DNA from: Actinoplanes aureus | GTDB lineage: Bacteria > Actinomycetota > Actinomycetes > Mycobacteriales > Micromonosporaceae | Length of the DNA stretch: 64,000 nt | Assembly: GCF_015704865.1 (NCBI RefSeq) | Contig: NZ_JADQTO010000005.1 | Location: forward strand, 356,691 to 420,690 | Direction: 5' to 3' | Shown here: in pieces, positions 50,719 through 59,711 of the stretch | How positions within the stretch are numbered: position 1 is the first letter of the stretch | How the letters are laid out: each line of letters begins with the position of its first letter | Notes under the pieces: model-generated | The model's database searches: none | Seen by the model: the letters and a program-made list of their open reading frames with translations, nothing else | What the model was told of the DNA's origin: nothing | Position numbers and translations under genes: made by a program

Positions 50719-51362
50719 GGTTGTCGCCCCGTACCACTGACGTCGTGCAACGGGTGATCGATGTCGGCGTCGCCGCCGCGGTCCTGGTCGTCACCTCTCC
50801 GGTCCTGCTCGCGGTCGGCGCCGTGGTCGCGGTCCGGCTCGGCCGGCCGGTGCTGTTCCGCCAGGAGCGGCCGGGCCTGCACGGCCGGCCGTTCACGCTG
50901 GTCAAGTTCCGCACGATGCTGGACGTGGACGAGGAGCGCGGGCTGATCACCGACGCCGACCGGCTCACCGGCCTGGGCCGTGCTCTGCGCGCGAGCAGCC
51001 TGGACGAGCTGCCGACGATGTGGAACGTGCTGCGCGGCGAGATGAGCCTGGTGGGGCCGCGGCCGCTGCTGATGAAGTACCTCGATCTGTACACGCCGGA
51101 ACAGGCACGCCGCCATCTGGTGCGGCCCGGCGTCACCGGACTCGCGCAGGCGAGCGGACGCAACGCGCTGAGCTGGGCGGAACGGCTGGAACTCGACGTC
51201 TGGTACGTCGAGAACCGGTCCCTGACCCTGAACGCCCGGATCTGTGCGCGGACCGTCCTGATCCTGTTCCGCAGGCACGGCATCACGGCTCCGGGCGACC
51301 CGACGATGCCTGAGTTCCGTGGCACGAAACCGCTCGGCGACAAGGATGGGGACAGTGCGTAG
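50715..51362 (+). CDS. PglC-like monotopic phosphoglycosyl transferase
   Basis: The 215-residue enzyme transfers a sugar phosphate from a UDP-sugar to polyprenol phosphate, starting glycan assembly. One N-terminal membrane-dipping helix (about 12-35) is followed by LFRQERPGLHGRPFTLVKFRTM, the catalytic Asp-Glu in SLDELPTMWNVL, and MSLVGPRPLL. Its small size is that of PglC rather than the long WbaP type. It overlaps the aminotransferase gene upstream and the acetyltransferase gene downstream, so all three should be made together. Confidence 0.93.
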   Translation: MRLSPRTTDVVQRVIDVGVAAAVLVVTSPVLLAVGAVVAVRLGRPVLFRQERPGLHGRPFTLVKFRTMLDVDEERGLITDADRLTGLGRALRASSLDELPTMWNVLRGEMSLVGPRPLLMKYLDLYTPEQARRHLVRPGVTGLAQASGRNALSWAERLELDVWYVENRSLTLNARICARTVLILFRRHGITAPGDPTMPEFRGTKPLGDKDGDSA

Positions 51363-51990
51363 ACCCATCGTCATCGTCGGCTGCGGTGGCCACGGCCGGG
51401 AGATCTTCGGGATCATCTCGGCCGTCAACCACGCCGAGGGTGACCCCTGGAAGGTCGTGGGCTTCCTCGACGACGCACCGACGGAGTCGAACCTGGGTCG
51501 CCTCGACCGGCTCGGCGTGGCTTGGCTGGGCCCGGGTGCCTCGCTGGCACAACTCGACGCGCACTACGTCATCGGCATCGGCGACCCGCGGGTCCGCGCC
51601 GTCGTGGCCGCCGAACTCGACCCGCTCGGCCGGCCGGCGGCCCGGCTCGTCCATCCGGCGGCGACGGTGGGACTGGACAACGACCTGGCTGACGGGGTCG
51701 TCGTCTTCGCCGGCGCCCGCATCACGACGAACGTGAGCCTGGGCCGGCACGTGCACGTCAATCAGAACGCGACAGTCGGCCACGACTCGGTCCTCGCCGA
51801 GTTCGTCCAGGTCAATCCGGTCGCGGCGGTCTCCGGCGACTGCCGGATCGGCCGGGAGGTGCTGATCGGCACGAGTGCGTCGGTGCTTCAGGGCCGGGCG
51901 GTCGGCGACCGGTCGACGGTCGGGGCCGGCGCCTGCGTCGTCCGTGACGTGAGCCCGGACAAGATCGTCAAAGGCGTTCCCGCGGCGTAG
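51355..51990 (+). CDS. PglD/NeuD-family sugar O/N-acetyltransferase
   Basis: A 211-residue protein with an N-terminal Rossmann part (VIVGCGGHGREIFGII) and a C-terminal left-handed beta helix of hexapeptide repeats. The catalytic His is in ATVGHDSVL, as in PglD. It should acetylate the 4-amino sugar with acetyl-CoA to give UDP-2,4-diacetamido-2,4,6-trideoxyhexose, the PglC substrate. GTG 51355 (AAGGA 8 bases before) is preferred over ATG 51346; it overlaps the sugar transferase stop by 8 bases. Confidence 0.9.
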   Translation: MRRPIVIVGCGGHGREIFGIISAVNHAEGDPWKVVGFLDDAPTESNLGRLDRLGVAWLGPGASLAQLDAHYVIGIGDPRVRAVVAAELDPLGRPAARLVHPAATVGLDNDLADGVVVFAGARITTNVSLGRHVHVNQNATVGHDSVLAEFVQVNPVAAVSGDCRIGREVLIGTSASVLQGRAVGDRSTVGAGACVVRDVSPDKIVKGVPAA

Positions 51991-52003
51991 GTGAGGACGA
52001 CTT

Positions 52004-53299
52004 ATGGCTGACGGCCGGCGTCCAGGGCGTGGCGTGACGAGCATCCTTCTCGGTGCCGCCGCGGGCCACGGCCTGGTACTGGCGTCGTCGCCGATACTCA
52101 CCCGTCTGTACGACCCGTCCGACTTCGGGGCTCTCACGGTGTTCACCGCGCTCGCTGGAATCCTGGCCGCGGTATCGACCCTCCGTCTGGAAGCGGCGAT
52201 TCCGCTGCCCCGCCAGGACGCCGACGCCGCGGCTGTGGCGTGGGCGGCACTCTGCGCGGTCGGCGGCCTGTCCGTCGCCCTGGCCGTCGTGGCCGGCCTG
52301 TCCGGGGGCCCGGTCAGCCGGGCGTTGAACGCCGAGGCCCTCCACCGGCTCTGGTGGCTGCTACCGGTGACGGTGCTGGCGATCGGGGTCAGCCAGGTCC
52401 TCTCGGCCTGGATGGTGCGGGAGCGCCGGTACTCCGCGCTGGGCGTCCGCAACGCGGCTCAGGGGTTCGGCCAGACACTGGCGCAGACCGTGACGGGAGT
52501 GCTGGGCCTGCGGCCGCTGGGCCTGCTGATCGGTGTCGCGGCCGGCCGGCTGGCCGGGTGCGGTGGCCTCGCCTCGCGGCATGGACTGCTGCGTCAGCCG
52601 AAGGTCACCGGGCGTCAGATGGCCGAGATCGTCCGCAGATATCGCCGCTTTCCCCTGATGTCGACCTGGTCGGCGCTGTTCAACAGCGTCGGCCTGCACG
52701 GGCCGTTGCTGATCCTGGCGGCGGCGTACGGGCAGGTCGCCATCGGACTGGCCGGGCTGACCGTCCGCGTGCTGGCGATGCCGGTCGCGCTGATCGGCCA
52801 GGCGGTGGCCACCCACTATCTGGGTGAGGCCAGCGCGCTCGTCCGGGCCGGCACGACGAGTCTGCACCGGACCCTGACTCGCACCGCGGGCCGGCTGCTG
52901 CTGGTCGGTGTCGTACCGGCCGGCGTCCTGCTGCTCTTCGGCCCGCCGTTGTTCGGCGCGGTCTTCGGCTCCGCCTGGACCCCGTCCGGAGAGTACGCCC
53001 GCGTGCTGGCACTGGGTTGTCTGGCGCAGTTCGTGGTCAATCCCGTTTCACAGACGCTGAACGTGCTGGAGCGGCAGGGCCAGCAGTTGCGCTGGGACGT
53101 CGCGCGCTCGGTGCTGACTCTGGGCGGTGTACTGGCGTGCGCGGCGACGGGCGTACCGATCATCGTCGCGCTGCTGCTGCTCTCGGGCAGCCATGTGGTG
53201 GCCTACGGATGGCTGTATCTCTACTGCGCGCGGGCGGCCGCCCGGCATGACGCGGCGTGCGCCTCGGCTCCGGAGACGCCGGTCCGCTGCCGCGGTTGA
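52004..53299 (+). CDS. Oligosaccharide flippase (Wzx/MOP family)
   Basis: The 431-residue integral membrane protein with about 12 helices resembles Wzx-type flippases that turn lipid-linked repeat units across the membrane. The front phrase LASSPILTRLYDPSDFGALTVF is the family hallmark. ATG 52004 follows GAGGA. The last 79 bases overlap, on the opposite strand, the end of the polymerase-like gene. Together they give a Wzx/Wzy-type export path with the Wzz-kinase. Confidence 0.92.
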   Translation: MADGRRPGRGVTSILLGAAAGHGLVLASSPILTRLYDPSDFGALTVFTALAGILAAVSTLRLEAAIPLPRQDADAAAVAWAALCAVGGLSVALAVVAGLSGGPVSRALNAEALHRLWWLLPVTVLAIGVSQVLSAWMVRERRYSALGVRNAAQGFGQTLAQTVTGVLGLRPLGLLIGVAAGRLAGCGGLASRHGLLRQPKVTGRQMAEIVRRYRRFPLMSTWSALFNSVGLHGPLLILAAAYGQVAIGLAGLTVRVLAMPVALIGQAVATHYLGEASALVRAGTTSLHRTLTRTAGRLLLVGVVPAGVLLLFGPPLFGAVFGSAWTPSGEYARVLALGCLAQFVVNPVSQTLNVLERQGQQLRWDVARSVLTLGGVLACAATGVPIIVALLLLSGSHVVAYGWLYLYCARAAARHDAACASAPETPVRCRG

Positions 53300-54633
53300 C
53301 AGGTGGGGCACCGGCTCCACCCGGTGCGCGGCAGGATCGCCAGCACGACGACGGCGAGTCCGAGGCCGTGGGACAGCAGGACGGTGAGCAGACCGCCGTT
53401 GGCGAGAGCGATGGTCGGCAACAGCAGGATCGTCGCCGGAACCGCGATCGGCAGGTCGCGCGACGCGTCGTCCACCAGGGCGAGGACCAGCGCGAGGAGG
53501 ACGCTTGCCGCGGCCACACCCGGCCATCCCGCGTTGGCGAACCCGTCCGCCAGGATGTGGGCGTTCATGGAGACCTCGGAGGATCCGGTGACGTACTCGC
53601 CCACCACCCGGGTGTACGGCAGCGCGTACGGGTAGTCCAGCCAGCTCGCGGTGAACGACTGACTGAGGTAGAGCTTCGGATGGTCGTTGAAGAACGTCAC
53701 GTACGTCGAGGTCAGCATGCCGGAGGTGAGCAGGAGCCGGCGTACGAAGATGGACGTCCAGGTCACCGACCCGGCGAACTGATCGACGACCACCCAGGCG
53801 ACGGAGAGGAGCGAGGCACCCCAGAGGATGGCGGTTCCCGGGAGGTGAGGCCGCCACGTGAGCCACCATCCGACCGCGATGAGCGCCACCATCGACAGCA
53901 TGATGGTCTTGTGGCCGGCGGCCGAGAAAATGATCAGCTGCCCCAGCCCGCCGAGGACCACCGGGAGCACCTTGCGCTGGAACAGGCCCCACACGACCAT
54001 GACCGGGTTCAGGACGTTTCCCTGCCAGACCAGGACGTAGCTCAGGACGCGGCCGACACTGGCGATGTCGGCGCGGTACTCGGAGCGCAGGTCGTAGACG
54101 CTCAGCAGGCCGACCAGCCGCACATGCAGTCCTACGGTGATGGCCAGGAAGACGTAGAACGCCACGGAGACCGTGCCGATGAGGACCCACAGGGTGGTCC
54201 CGCTGGAGCGGCCGTGCGGCATGACATGCAGTCGCAGGCGCCGGGTCAGGATGGTCGTGGTGAGAAAACCGGCACCGAACCCGAGTGAGGCGGCCGTTCC
54301 CATGCCGGGGCTGATGACGCCCGCGTACTGGGGCACCAGGATGGAGGGGCCGGCGGCCAGGATGAACAACAGCCACAGTACGAAGTCGGACGGGCGTCTG
54401 ATGCGCGGCGGCAGTGCCACCGCCACCGTGACGAAGAGCAGGAGAGCGAGCGTGTAGAAGTGCGCGTCCGGCGTCCGGTAGCTGTAACCGAGGTAGGCGA
54501 AGGTCGGCGCGACCTTGACGGCGTAGACCCAGTGCAGGATGACGGCGTAGCCGAGCGCGGCGGGCACCACGACGGCTACCTGGCGAAGGTCCGCACGCAG
54601 CGCGGATCTCAGGTCTCCGGCGATCGAGGACAT
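53221..54633 (-). CDS. O-antigen polymerase-like (Wzy) membrane protein
   Basis: A 470-residue protein with about 11-12 predicted helices and a large loop between residues 310 and 365. It has no strong motif, as is usual for Wzy proteins, but the loop with Arg and the overall plan fit a polysaccharide polymerase. It starts at ATG 54633, 5 bases after the glycosyltransferase stop, and its 3' end overlaps the flippase gene by 79 bases on the other strand. The C-terminal 35 residues are Cys/Arg-rich and may be dispensable. Confidence 0.8.
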   Translation of the reverse strand: MSSIAGDLRSALRADLRQVAVVVPAALGYAVILHWVYAVKVAPTFAYLGYSYRTPDAHFYTLALLLFVTVAVALPPRIRRPSDFVLWLLFILAAGPSILVPQYAGVISPGMGTAASLGFGAGFLTTTILTRRLRLHVMPHGRSSGTTLWVLIGTVSVAFYVFLAITVGLHVRLVGLLSVYDLRSEYRADIASVGRVLSYVLVWQGNVLNPVMVVWGLFQRKVLPVVLGGLGQLIIFSAAGHKTIMLSMVALIAVGWWLTWRPHLPGTAILWGASLLSVAWVVVDQFAGSVTWTSIFVRRLLLTSGMLTSTYVTFFNDHPKLYLSQSFTASWLDYPYALPYTRVVGEYVTGSSEVSMNAHILADGFANAGWPGVAAASVLLALVLALVDDASRDLPIAVPATILLLPTIALANGGLLTVLLSHGLGLAVVVLAILPRTGWSRCPTCQPRQRTGVSGAEAHAASCRAAARAQ

Positions 54634-54638
54634 GCGGA

Positions 54639-55760
54639 TCAGGCGGCACCCCGCAGCCGGTCGTAGAGGTGGAGCAGCGCGCGTTCCTCGGTGCTCCAGT
54701 TCAGCCGGTGCAGGACGGCCTGCCGGCCGCGTTCACCCATCGCCTGCGCCCGCGCCGGATCCTCGGCGAGTTCCCGCAGCGCCGTCGCGATCGCCTCCGG
54801 CTTCGTCGGGTCGACGAGAAGCCCGCAGCCGAGCTCTTCGACGATCGAACGCCACAGCGGGAAGTCCGAGGCGATGACCGGAATCCCGGCCGCCATGTAC
54901 TCGAAGAGCTTGGTGGGCATCGAGTCGCGGTACGCCGTCGACGGCTGGAGCACCAGCAGTCCGATTTTCGCGGTGGACGTCAGCCGCCGGGCCTCCAACG
55001 GGGACACCGTGCCCATCCGGTGCACCCATGACCAGCCGGGCCTGGTGGCCAGCTCATCGGTCAGTGTGGCCGGCCGGAAGGGCCCGACCAGCCGCAGCCG
55101 CCACCCGTCGAGCCGCGCCGCGGCCATGGCGTCGACCATCTGCGCCGCGCCGCGCAGCACCCCGAGAGCGCCGGTGTAGACCACCACGTCCTCGCGCGCC
55201 TCGTACGGGACCAGCCCGTCGACGTGCGGCAGCAGCTCGGGGTAGTTGTGCACGACGGTGGCCGGCCGTGGCGCGAACCGCGCGGCGATGGTGGGCGTGG
55301 CCGTGACCACGTGGTTGCTGGCGCGCCCCACGAACCGGCAGAGCCCGCGGCAGGCCAGGGCGACGGCCCGGCGGCTGACGGCGGGCAGATAGTCCTTGCC
55401 GAGCACCTGCTCGGGCAGGTCCTCGTGTGCGTCGTACACGACCTTGCTGCCGCGCAGTCGCAGAAAGGGGGTGAGGAGGATCAGTTCCGGGTCGTGGAGA
55501 TGGTAGATGTCGGCCTTCAGGTTCCACGCCAGGCCGAACGCGTGGATCACCCCGCCCACCATGCGGCCGAGCCGGGTGCGCGCCTGCGCCGCGGGGATGA
55601 CGCGTACGCCGTCGCAGTGCTGTGCCTCGTCGGCGACCGCGATGAGAGTGACGTCGTACCCGCTCCGGGCCAGCGTGCGGCACTCACGCCGGAAGACCCG
55701 GTTGTCGGTCCACGGATGCACCGTGGAGACGTGAACCACCCGTGGTGCGTTGTCCTGCAC
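54639..55760 (-). CDS. GT4-family glycosyltransferase
   Basis: The 373-residue GT-B enzyme adds a sugar to the growing repeat. N-terminal VVHVSTVHPWTDNRVFRREC and YHLHDPELILL are typical of the GT4 subgroup, and the nucleotide-sugar site is in MPTKLFEYMAAGIPVIAS with Glu. GTG 55760 follows GGGGGTG by 6 bases. It begins a two-gene unit with the polymerase and is divergent from the second glycosyltransferase. Donor and acceptor are unknown. Confidence 0.92.
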   Translation of the reverse strand: MQDNAPRVVHVSTVHPWTDNRVFRRECRTLARSGYDVTLIAVADEAQHCDGVRVIPAAQARTRLGRMVGGVIHAFGLAWNLKADIYHLHDPELILLTPFLRLRGSKVVYDAHEDLPEQVLGKDYLPAVSRRAVALACRGLCRFVGRASNHVVTATPTIAARFAPRPATVVHNYPELLPHVDGLVPYEAREDVVVYTGALGVLRGAAQMVDAMAAARLDGWRLRLVGPFRPATLTDELATRPGWSWVHRMGTVSPLEARRLTSTAKIGLLVLQPSTAYRDSMPTKLFEYMAAGIPVIASDFPLWRSIVEELGCGLLVDPTKPEAIATALRELAEDPARAQAMGERGRQAVLHRLNWSTEERALLHLYDRLRGAA

Positions 55761-55912
55761 AGGTTACACCCCCTTGCCCGGTATCAGATGGTAGGTCGAT
55801 TACACGGGCTTAGGGGGGCAATGCACGGAGAAAGACCGATAGAAGTGATCTGTGCCTGATTCGCACCTACGCCCCGAGGGCGGATACTTAAAGTGCGCAT
55901 CTGGGGGGCCTA

Positions 55913-57133
55913 GTGCGTATTACTTACATACATCAGTATTTCAAAACGCCCGACATGGCCGGTGGCACGCGCTCCTACGAGTTCGCCCGGCGGCTCGTGG
56001 AGCGCGGCCATGAGGTGCACGTGATCACCGGCGAGACGAACGGAGGCCGAGCGCGAATCAGCACGGAGTCCGGCATCGTGGTGCACTGGCTCCCGGTGCC
56101 GTACGCCAACTCGATGTCCTACAGCCGCCGGATCTGGGCGTTCCTCAGCTTCGTCTGCCGATCGACGGCGGTCGCCGGACGCCTGCGGCATGATCTCGTC
56201 TTCGCGACCAGTACGCCCTTGACGGTCGCGATCCCCGGCGTCTTCGCGGCGCTGCGCCGGCGGGTGCCGATGGTGTTCGAGGTCCGGGACCTGTGGCCGG
56301 AGGTGCCGATCGCGATGGGCGCGCTGCGCTCGCCGGTCACCCGCTGGGCCGCCCGGCGGCTCGAGGCGTGGGCCTACCGCCGATCGGCGCACGTCATCGC
56401 GCTCTCCGTGGGCATGGCCGCCAGCATCCGGCGCCGGTTCCCCGGCGTGCCGGTCACCGTTGTTCCGAACGGTTCCGACCGGGCGTTGTTCGGCGGCGCC
56501 GACGCCAAGCAGGCGGCAGCGGCGCTGCGCCGGGCCACGCCGTGGCTCCAGGACCGTCCGCTGATCCTGTACGCCGGAACTCTCGGGGTGGCCAACGGCG
56601 TGGACTACCTCGCGCGGATGGCCGTCCCGCTCGCCGGCATCGACCCCGACGTGCGGATCGCGATCCTCGGCGAGGGCCGGATGCGGGAGCAGGTCCGCCG
56701 CCTGGCCGCCGAGCTGGGCGTGCTGGACCGGAACCTGTTCCTGCTCGGGCCGGTCCCCAAGACCGACGTGGTGGCCTTCGTCGCCGCCTGTGACCTGGCC
56801 ACCGCCCTGACCATCGACGTTCCCGGGCTGAGCCCCGACTCCTCGAACAAGCTCATCGACGCCTTCGCCGCCGGGCGGCCGGTCGCGGTCAACCACGGCG
56901 GCTGGATCGCCGACCTGATCACCGCGAGCGGTGCCGGTCTGGTGCTGCCACCGGACGATCCGGCCGCCGCGGCCGCCGCGGTGGCCGCCTTCGTGCGTGA
57001 CCCCGGGGCGACGAGCACCGCGCGGACTGCGGCGGCCGCGCTCGCCCGCGATCGATTCGACCGTGACCTGCTGTTCCAGGAGTTCGAGCGGGTACTGACC
57101 GGATCGGTACGCACTACCGAAGGTGTCCGTTGA
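55913..57133 (+). CDS. GT4-family glycosyltransferase (WcaI/WbuB-like)
   Basis: A 406-residue GT-B enzyme with the WbuB-type opening MRITYIHQYFKTPDMAGGTRSYEFA, the EVRDLWPE motif near residue 123, and the donor site SPDSSNKLIDAFAAGRPV. WbuB-type enzymes often add L-FucNAc or similar amino-deoxy sugars, which fits the amino-sugar genes nearby, but specificity is inferred. GTG 55913 is preceded by GGGGGG. Its stop overlaps the DUF4012 start as TTGA. Confidence 0.92.
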   Translation: MRITYIHQYFKTPDMAGGTRSYEFARRLVERGHEVHVITGETNGGRARISTESGIVVHWLPVPYANSMSYSRRIWAFLSFVCRSTAVAGRLRHDLVFATSTPLTVAIPGVFAALRRRVPMVFEVRDLWPEVPIAMGALRSPVTRWAARRLEAWAYRRSAHVIALSVGMAASIRRRFPGVPVTVVPNGSDRALFGGADAKQAAAALRRATPWLQDRPLILYAGTLGVANGVDYLARMAVPLAGIDPDVRIAILGEGRMREQVRRLAAELGVLDRNLFLLGPVPKTDVVAFVAACDLATALTIDVPGLSPDSSNKLIDAFAAGRPVAVNHGGWIADLITASGAGLVLPPDDPAAAAAAVAAFVRDPGATSTARTAAAALARDRFDRDLLFQEFERVLTGSVRTTEGVR

Positions 57134-58908
57134 GGTGCCGGACGGCGCGCCGGGTTCTCCTCGGTGCGCTCGCCGTCCTGATGGCCGGGTCCGCCGGCAC
57201 CGTCTGGGCCGGGACGCGCGTGTTCAGCTCGCACGACCACCTTCAGGAGGCGGCGGTTCTGGTGCGAGAGCTGGGACGCCAGCTGCGGGCGGTCGATCCG
57301 GCCGCGGCGCGGACCCTCACCCGGTTGCAGGGCGAGACCCGGGCGGCCCGGGCCGACGTCGAGGATCCGACCTGGTGGGCCGGCGCCCACCTGCCGGCGG
57401 CCGGCGACGACCTGGCCGCCGTCCGGACGATCGCGACCACTCTGGACGATCTCGCCCGCGACGGCCTGCCGCAGCTTGTCGCCACCGCCGGCCTGTTACG
57501 GGCCGGATCCCTGCTTCCCCGCGACGGCCGGATCGACCTGACGCCGCTGCAACGCGCCGCTCCGCAACTCGCCGCGGCTGACGCGGCCATGCGGAAGGCC
57601 CGCGGCACGGTCGAGGCGATCGCCGTCGACGGTCTCGCCGCGCCGGTTCGGGCGGCCGTCGTCCGGCTCGGGACCGAGCTGGGGGACACCGCCCGGACGG
57701 TGACCATGGCGGCGAAGAGCGCCACGCTGCTGCCGCCGATGCTCGGGGCGGACGGCCGGCGTACCTATCTCGTGCTGTTCCAGAATCTCGCCGAGGTCCG
57801 GGCCACCGGCGGCATGCCGGGCGCCTACGTGGTGGTCGAGGCCGACCAGGGCAAGATCAAAATAGCGGATCAGGGTACGGCCACCGGCCTCGCGCCGTTC
57901 CAGCGGCCGGTCGTCGACCTCACGCCCGCCGACCGGCACCTCTACACCGACAAGCTGGCCACCTACCCGGCCAACGTCAACCTCACCCCGCACTTCCCGA
58001 CCACCGGTGAGATCGCCCGGGAGATGTACCGGCGCCGCACCGGTGTGACCGTCGACGGGGTGCTCTCCACCGACCCGGTGGCGCTCTCCTATCTGCTGAC
58101 CGTCCTGGGGCCGGTGCCGGTGCGCGGCGGCGCGCCGCTGACCGCGAGGAACGCCGTGCCGGTCCTGCTGTCCCGGCTCTACCGCGACGACATCTCCTCG
58201 GCGCGGCAGGACGCGTACTTCGCCGCCGCGGCCCGGGCCACCTTCCGCGCGCTGCTGGCCCGCCCGCTCGATCCGCGCGATCTGCTGGACGCGCTGGCCC
58301 GGGCCGCCGGCGAGCGGCGGCTGCTGGTGTGGAGCACCCGCGCCGAGGAGAACCGGCTGCTGGCGAACACCGTGCTCGCCGGGGTGCTGCCCGCCGGCGA
58401 CGGCACCGAACCCACGGTGGGGGTGTTCCTGAACGACGGCAGTGGCGCCAAGCTCGGCTACTACCTGACCCACGACGCCGAGGTCGCCGTCACGCCGGTG
58501 TGCCGCGGAGACGGCCGCCGTGAGATCACGCTGCGGGTGGTGCTGGGCTCGACCGCGCCGAAGTCGGGACTGCCGGCGTACGTGCTCGGGCTCGGTCTGG
58601 CGGGTGATCCGTACACGGTCCGGACCAACGTGTCGGTCTACAGCCCGACCGGGGGAGCGATCGCCGGGATGCGCCTGGACGGCGAGAAGCGCTCGTTCGG
58701 CTCCGGCCGGGACCGCCGGCGCGCCGTCGGCATCATCACCGTGGACGTCCGGCCCGGTACCCGCCGGACGCTCGACGTCACGATGCTGACCGGAGTGCCC
58801 GCCGGCGGGTACGGCACGACGGTCACGCCCCGGCTGTGGACCACCCCCGGCCTGGTTTCCTGGGACCGAATGATCCATTCCGGGGACGGATGTCGGAACA
58901 CCCGATAG
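57130..58908 (+). CDS. DUF4012 domain protein, secreted/membrane anchored
   Basis: A 592-residue protein with one N-terminal membrane helix (about 9-28) and a large extracytoplasmic DUF4012 region; LVLFQNLAEVRATGGMPGAY and the VDGVLSTDPVALSYLL segment are the best matches. DUF4012 proteins are common in actinobacterial polysaccharide clusters; they may attach or process glycan outside the cell, but no activity is established. TTG 57130 is the start by overlap with the glycosyltransferase. Codon 123 is a rare TTA (57496-57498). Confidence 0.85.
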   Translation: MRCRTARRVLLGALAVLMAGSAGTVWAGTRVFSSHDHLQEAAVLVRELGRQLRAVDPAAARTLTRLQGETRAARADVEDPTWWAGAHLPAAGDDLAAVRTIATTLDDLARDGLPQLVATAGLLRAGSLLPRDGRIDLTPLQRAAPQLAAADAAMRKARGTVEAIAVDGLAAPVRAAVVRLGTELGDTARTVTMAAKSATLLPPMLGADGRRTYLVLFQNLAEVRATGGMPGAYVVVEADQGKIKIADQGTATGLAPFQRPVVDLTPADRHLYTDKLATYPANVNLTPHFPTTGEIAREMYRRRTGVTVDGVLSTDPVALSYLLTVLGPVPVRGGAPLTARNAVPVLLSRLYRDDISSARQDAYFAAAARATFRALLARPLDPRDLLDALARAAGERRLLVWSTRAEENRLLANTVLAGVLPAGDGTEPTVGVFLNDGSGAKLGYYLTHDAEVAVTPVCRGDGRREITLRVVLGSTAPKSGLPAYVLGLGLAGDPYTVRTNVSVYSPTGGAIAGMRLDGEKRSFGSGRDRRRAVGIITVDVRPGTRRTLDVTMLTGVPAGGYGTTVTPRLWTTPGLVSWDRMIHSGDGCRNTR

Positions 58909-58965
58909 ATTCGCCTCAGCCTAAAAATAACTTTCATGTGCCTATGCCATGGTTGCGAGGGTTCT

Positions 58966-59583
58966 ATGTACTTCCGTCGAATGTTGAGGGTGTTGGTCCT
59001 CGTCGGCGCCATGGTGTTCGCGGCGCCGGCTGCCGCGTACGCCGAGCCGTACCCGGTCAGCCCGCCGGACTCCGGTGTCTCCGACGGCACCGTCGAGCCG
59101 GGCGGGACCGTGACGTTCTCGGGTGAGGGCTTCCTGCCCTTCGAGCGGATCTCGATCGAGATCGGCTACGAGGGCTCGGACAACAGCGCCGCGTCGTTCG
59201 AGCGGGCGCCGCGGTCCGACGGGTTCGTGCTCGCCGCGGCGGCGCTTCCGCAGCGCGTCACCATCACCACCACCGCGGACGAGAACGGCCGCTTCAGCGT
59301 CCAGGTGCCCCTGACCGAGGTCGGCAACGCGACGCTAGTGGCGACCGGCCTCACCTCGGGTGTCACGGTCACCACCGTGGTCGAGGTGGTCAGCGAAGGC
59401 GGTTCGGGCGGTGGCGACGACGACTCGGGCGACGAGGGCGCGGAGAGCGACGAGGCCGCCCTGCCGACGACCGGTCCGTCCGGTGAACCGCTGCTGATCA
59501 TCGTGTCCAGCGGTGTCGGTGCCGTGCTGCTCGGTACCGCGCTGATGTGGCTCTTCCGGATCCGGCGTCGCACCGACGGGTGA
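58966..59583 (+). CDS. LPXTG-type cell-wall-anchored protein
   Basis: The 205-residue protein has a signal peptide (residues 1-25, ending AAAYAEP), an Ig-like extracellular domain of about 110 residues, an acidic Gly/Asp/Glu linker, and a sorting signal LPTTG at 166-170 followed by a membrane helix and RIRRR tail. A sortase should join it to peptidoglycan. ATG 58966 is chosen because the signal peptide begins there; GAGGG lies upstream. It sits directly after DUF4012 and could be the surface partner of the glycan. Confidence 0.88.
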   Translation: MYFRRMLRVLVLVGAMVFAAPAAAYAEPYPVSPPDSGVSDGTVEPGGTVTFSGEGFLPFERISIEIGYEGSDNSAASFERAPRSDGFVLAAAALPQRVTITTTADENGRFSVQVPLTEVGNATLVATGLTSGVTVTTVVEVVSEGGSGGGDDDSGDEGAESDEAALPTTGPSGEPLLIIVSSGVGAVLLGTALMWLFRIRRRTDG

Positions 59584-59600
59584 CACCGCCGACAGCACCT

Positions 59601-59637
59601 GGAACGGCCGGCCCTCGTCGCGAGGGCCGGCCGTTCC
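59601..59637. terminator. Strong hairpin after the LPXTG protein gene
   Basis: A perfect 17-bp stem, GGAACGGCCGGCCCTCG with its complement, around a TCG loop. There is no T run, as often in actinomycetes. It closes the glycan cluster before moeA. Confidence 0.85.
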
Positions 59638-59711
59638 GTGTCACAACGCCCGGACCGGTCCGGTGAGGTTCCGGTCGCCACCGCGACACCGCGGTGGCGT
59701 CTACTGGTCAG

